NCBI RefSeq assembly: GCF_000327385.1
Contig: NW_008708358.1
Span: 1,117,797 to 1,181,796 of the forward strand
Source of the DNA: Lottia gigantea
Taxonomy: Eukaryota; Mollusca; Gastropoda; Lottiidae
Direction: 5' to 3'
DNA length: 64,000 nt
Shown: positions 60,937 through 64,000 of the stretch, piece by piece
How positions within the stretch are numbered: position 1 is the stretch's first letter
Layout: the number at the start of each line of letters is the position of its first letter
Translations under genes and position numbers: made by a program
Notes under the pieces: generated by a model
What the model saw: only the letters and a program-made list of their open reading frames with translations
Databases searched by the model: none
What the model was told of the DNA's origin: nothing

Positions 60937-62376
60937 ATGAATACTTTGGCAACCATTATATGCTTATTGATCAGTTTGGTTTGTTGTGCAGGAAGGAAAA
61001 GCGAATCTGCGCCATGTAATATATACGGAAATGGGTAAGTAGATGATTTTACGTTTTATGGACAGCTACCCTTTTTCCTCTGATTTTGCTTCCAAGACGC
61101 ACCGATTCTGTTATTCACTTAAATATGTAAAATCCCTCTTGTGTTTTTTTTTTTTTTTTTTGCAAAATTCAAAATAATTATCTTGACCAAATTCTATTTT
61201 TGCAAATAAAAATCACATGAGGCAACAATGTTCACTCGACGAAGCGCTCATGATACCTGCAGCGATTGATCAGACCTTACACCATAGCGATTACCAGTTG
61301 GGTATGGTTGAGAATAACGAAAGTGACCATGAGTGACGAACGCATATCACAACACAGTTGAATAAGAGTTGCGTTCGAAACTTATTTCCGGTATTCTTAT
61401 TCGCAACCATACCAATTTATTGTGAGGGCTTCTTAAGCTGTTTCAAAATACACGTAATAGGTGTCTTTATCATTAGAATATCAATATAGCATTTTGGTAA
61501 TTTTCTATTCCAGGTTGGTTGATGGTCTGAGTGGTTTGGAGGTTGATACTATAGCGACTGGATGTCTGAATGGTACGATTAACTGGAGCTACCCCAGGGG
61601 ACGATTGCTTTTGATTTTTCGATTAACGGGAAATAGTGCTGGGTCAAGAGTCTGTCTTCAAACCAGATCTAATATTGGAAGAATCATAGAGGTTCCGACG
61701 CAACAAGTTTTAACTCCGATAGGTAATTATAATATTGTAATTTCTAAAGTGTAGGGCGGCACTTATCTCTCTCACAACCACTGGTCGTGGCAAAGGTCGA
61801 TCTCCCACCTTGGTGGCCACTTGAAAAATCATGACGGTGGTCAAATACATTTATTGCTTTCTAAACGCACATACGGTATCAGAAATACTACAATAATATA
61901 GCATTGTGGAATGAAGTACCGTTGAACAGTTCGTGTCATCTACGCAAAGGGGATAATGTTATCTGTTTATTAGCAATTTACAGCAATCCGTATGACGTTT
62001 CAGAACGCCCGGCGTTCTTGTGCCCCAACAAATTTGACACTAAGTGTCATCACTTGTCCGTTATCAAAATGCCCAATTGGGCAAACAAGTTAAAGGTAGA
62101 GAAATAGTGCTTTAGACAGTTGGCGCTTGTGCAGAACAGGCTTCCTTGACCCATTTGCGATGAGACTAAATAGCGCAAACAAGCACAAGTAATGAAAAAC
62201 AAAAGGCAATTTGAGGCTTTACAATTCAAATTTTTTTTTGAATATTTCATTTTTTTACAGGTGGCTGGTATTGTACGTCATATAGAGCCGGATACTACAC
62301 AATACTTGAGTTTACACCGAGACCGAGGCGTTTTCTGTACAGAGCTACATACGAATATACTATAGAAGAGCAATAA
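60937..62376 (+). CDS. Small secreted protein resembling the N-terminal domain of meteorin
   Basis: Three exons, 60937-61034, 61514-61722 and 62261-62376, close in frame to 140 residues. Residues 1-18 are a signal peptide (MNTLATIICLLISLVCCA). The mature chain starts near CNIYGNGL and has a pattern like vertebrate meteorin: a Cys, then GCLNGTINWSYPRGRLLLIF against the human ACAEGAVEWLYPAGALRLTL (human sequence recalled from memory), and later GGWYC and RRFLYRATYEYTI matching the strands of its CUB-like domain. Vertebrate meteorins are about 290 residues; the C-terminal half is absent and the frame ends in TAA. It is therefore a single-domain secreted protein, perhaps a cytokine or venom-like factor (inference). 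A TATA box precedes it; a candidate AATAAA lies near 62,720. Confidence 0.85.
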
Positions 62377-64000
62377 TAGTTATAGAGCGAATTACATCAA
62401 CAGAATGAAATCCATGTGAAAGGGAATTCCAAGAGATTAGAATGCACATATGATATATTCTTTTCTATAATACAATTGCACTGACTAATTTATTAATACA
62501 CCATAGCGCATGTTCTGGGTTGGTCTTGCGATTTTTAAGGATTCGGTCAAAACTTTATACACATGTTGTACTTGACGTGGTCCTTTTAAAGATAAGAGAG
62601 ACTCGGTGCTCTTGGCGTTTAATGAGTCGTTTACCGACTTTCAGCTAATTTGTAATTTGTTATAACGTAGAATTTTTTCTAAAGTTAATTAAAATACAAT
62701 GAGAAATTTGTAAAAATATGCAAATAAATGCCTTTGTTAAATTGTATGGCGGTGTTTGAGTATTTCTTCAGATCGCCGGGGCTCAGTGAATTGGTTTCGT
62801 TATACAGAATTAAAGATGGGTTCCATTATTTTCATTTATGAAAATGAAAATGCTAATACTTATATGGATAGAAAGTAGAGATATTCTAATGACTCGGAAA
62901 AATACCAGATTGTCTTACATGTCCATAATTAATTCATAATTAGCTAAATTAGAATAGAATTGCCAGCAGAATTCCAATGAGTGACCGATCAAGAGAGGTC
63001 AAAATTTTTTTTTTGTTCATCCAGACATGGACATTTATGACATTTATAATGTTATGATTAAGAATACATGATAATTCATTAGAAACGCCAATTAATCAAC
63101 TAGTTTGATTAATTTGACACTAAAAAAAGGAAACCCATCTTTAAATACAAAAGTAACTTGATTTTATAAGTTACGTTTAAAACCTGTACAAGAATAAACT
63201 TAGTTATTATTCCTTATATATTTATAATTCGTCTAAACGAAATGGAGACATCTTCATTTGATTTCCAATGGAGATGACAAAAAAATCTGCACTATAACAG
63301 ATTGCCTCCCCTGAGCTGCCAATTGGGTTTTGTGGCATAGGTTTAAGCAGAGACGTTTAACGTGGACTGAAGCTTTAGTTAAATGTATTTAAGAGCTATT
63401 TCCCCTGTGTAGTTTCAATGAAGCTTTCCTCTGTTCTTGTCGCGTACACATATCAGTGAAAATGGCCAATGAAGACGGGTAACGTCACGCAATGAGTAAT
63501 GAAGACGATTAAGTAGGAATCTGGCATTAGCTCACTTTTGTCGATTTCAACACAAAAACGCAGGGCCTCAGTCGAGTTTCTTATCCAAACAACTAGACGC
63601 AAAATGCAAAAATATTATTTGAATATTATTGAAATGAAACACAAAAACCACACTAATCCAAGAGACATTCGAAAAGACGCACTTTTTCAGAAGTATAGAG
63701 GAGAGTAGTTTTTAATTGTTGTCTGGAAAGAGTTACTGTCCCTGCCCTTCAGTCTTAGTTTAACAGATAATCTGTATAATGACCTACGGATCCCGCCCTA
63801 CCACGCCCCTCTCTATGACCCCCGGCCGCAGGTGCGAGGGTAAACACTACAACCCATGACAAGTAGGTATTTAAACTTGAATTATTCACTTACGTCCCCT
63901 TACAACAAACACTACGTATTGTATTGAATGTATTTATTACGAAACGAAACATGCAGATTTTGTCCTTTAAAGTTTAAAAATTATTGCTTAATTTCAAAAG
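62377..64000. other. 3' UTR and right-hand spacer
   Basis: Probable 3' UTR to about 62,740, then AT-rich spacer. A diverged copy of the dispersed repeat spans about 63,440-63,600 (AATGAAGACGGGTAACGTCA and GGGCCTCAGT), similar to 34,190-34,390. A GC-rich patch at 63,785-63,840 has no assignable function. No gene seen. Confidence 0.5.

Overview
This is a window of animal nuclear DNA. It is AT-rich, every protein gene but one is split by many GT-AG introns in its coding part, and short foldback transposons, tandem repeats and a recurring palindrome TAGGCCTA lie in introns and spacers. The gene set points to a protostome invertebrate and most probably a mollusc (inference): a divergent ionotropic receptor, a secreted ShKT plus VWC protein, mucin-like membrane proteins, and a FANCA gene whose many-exon layout resembles the vertebrate gene. 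No ribosomal or transfer RNA gene, CRISPR array or virus-derived element was recognised.

Layout. 1-5,460 (+): 3' part of a mucin-like single-pass membrane protein with a 33-bp coding tandem repeat. 7,379-11,080 (-): a 28-finger C2H2 protein with an unbroken coding exon. 13,835-16,915 (+): a second stalked membrane protein, with EB/EGF-like cysteine modules. 17,553-18,926 (+): mitochondrial GrpE (GRPEL). 20,445-25,785 (-): a DyP-type heme peroxidase with a mitochondrial-type presequence and a membrane anchor. 27,680-34,944 (+): a secreted protein with four ShKT modules and one VWC domain. 34,866-51,338 (-): a FANCA orthologue, 41 exons traced. 52,686-58,204 (+): a complete ionotropic receptor of 611 residues. 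60,937-62,376 (+): a small secreted protein resembling only the N-terminal domain of meteorin.

The genes do not form one pathway. GRPEL and the peroxidase both look mitochondrial and are neighbours in tail-to-tail orientation. The two stalked membrane proteins at the left share the same intron phases around their transmembrane exons and may be related. FANCA and the ShKT/VWC gene converge so tightly that their last coding exons seem to overlap on opposite strands. Exon models were made by hand from reading-frame continuity and splice sites; summed exon lengths close in frame for the GRPEL, peroxidase, ShKT/VWC, receptor and meteorin-like genes. In FANCA one junction does not close.
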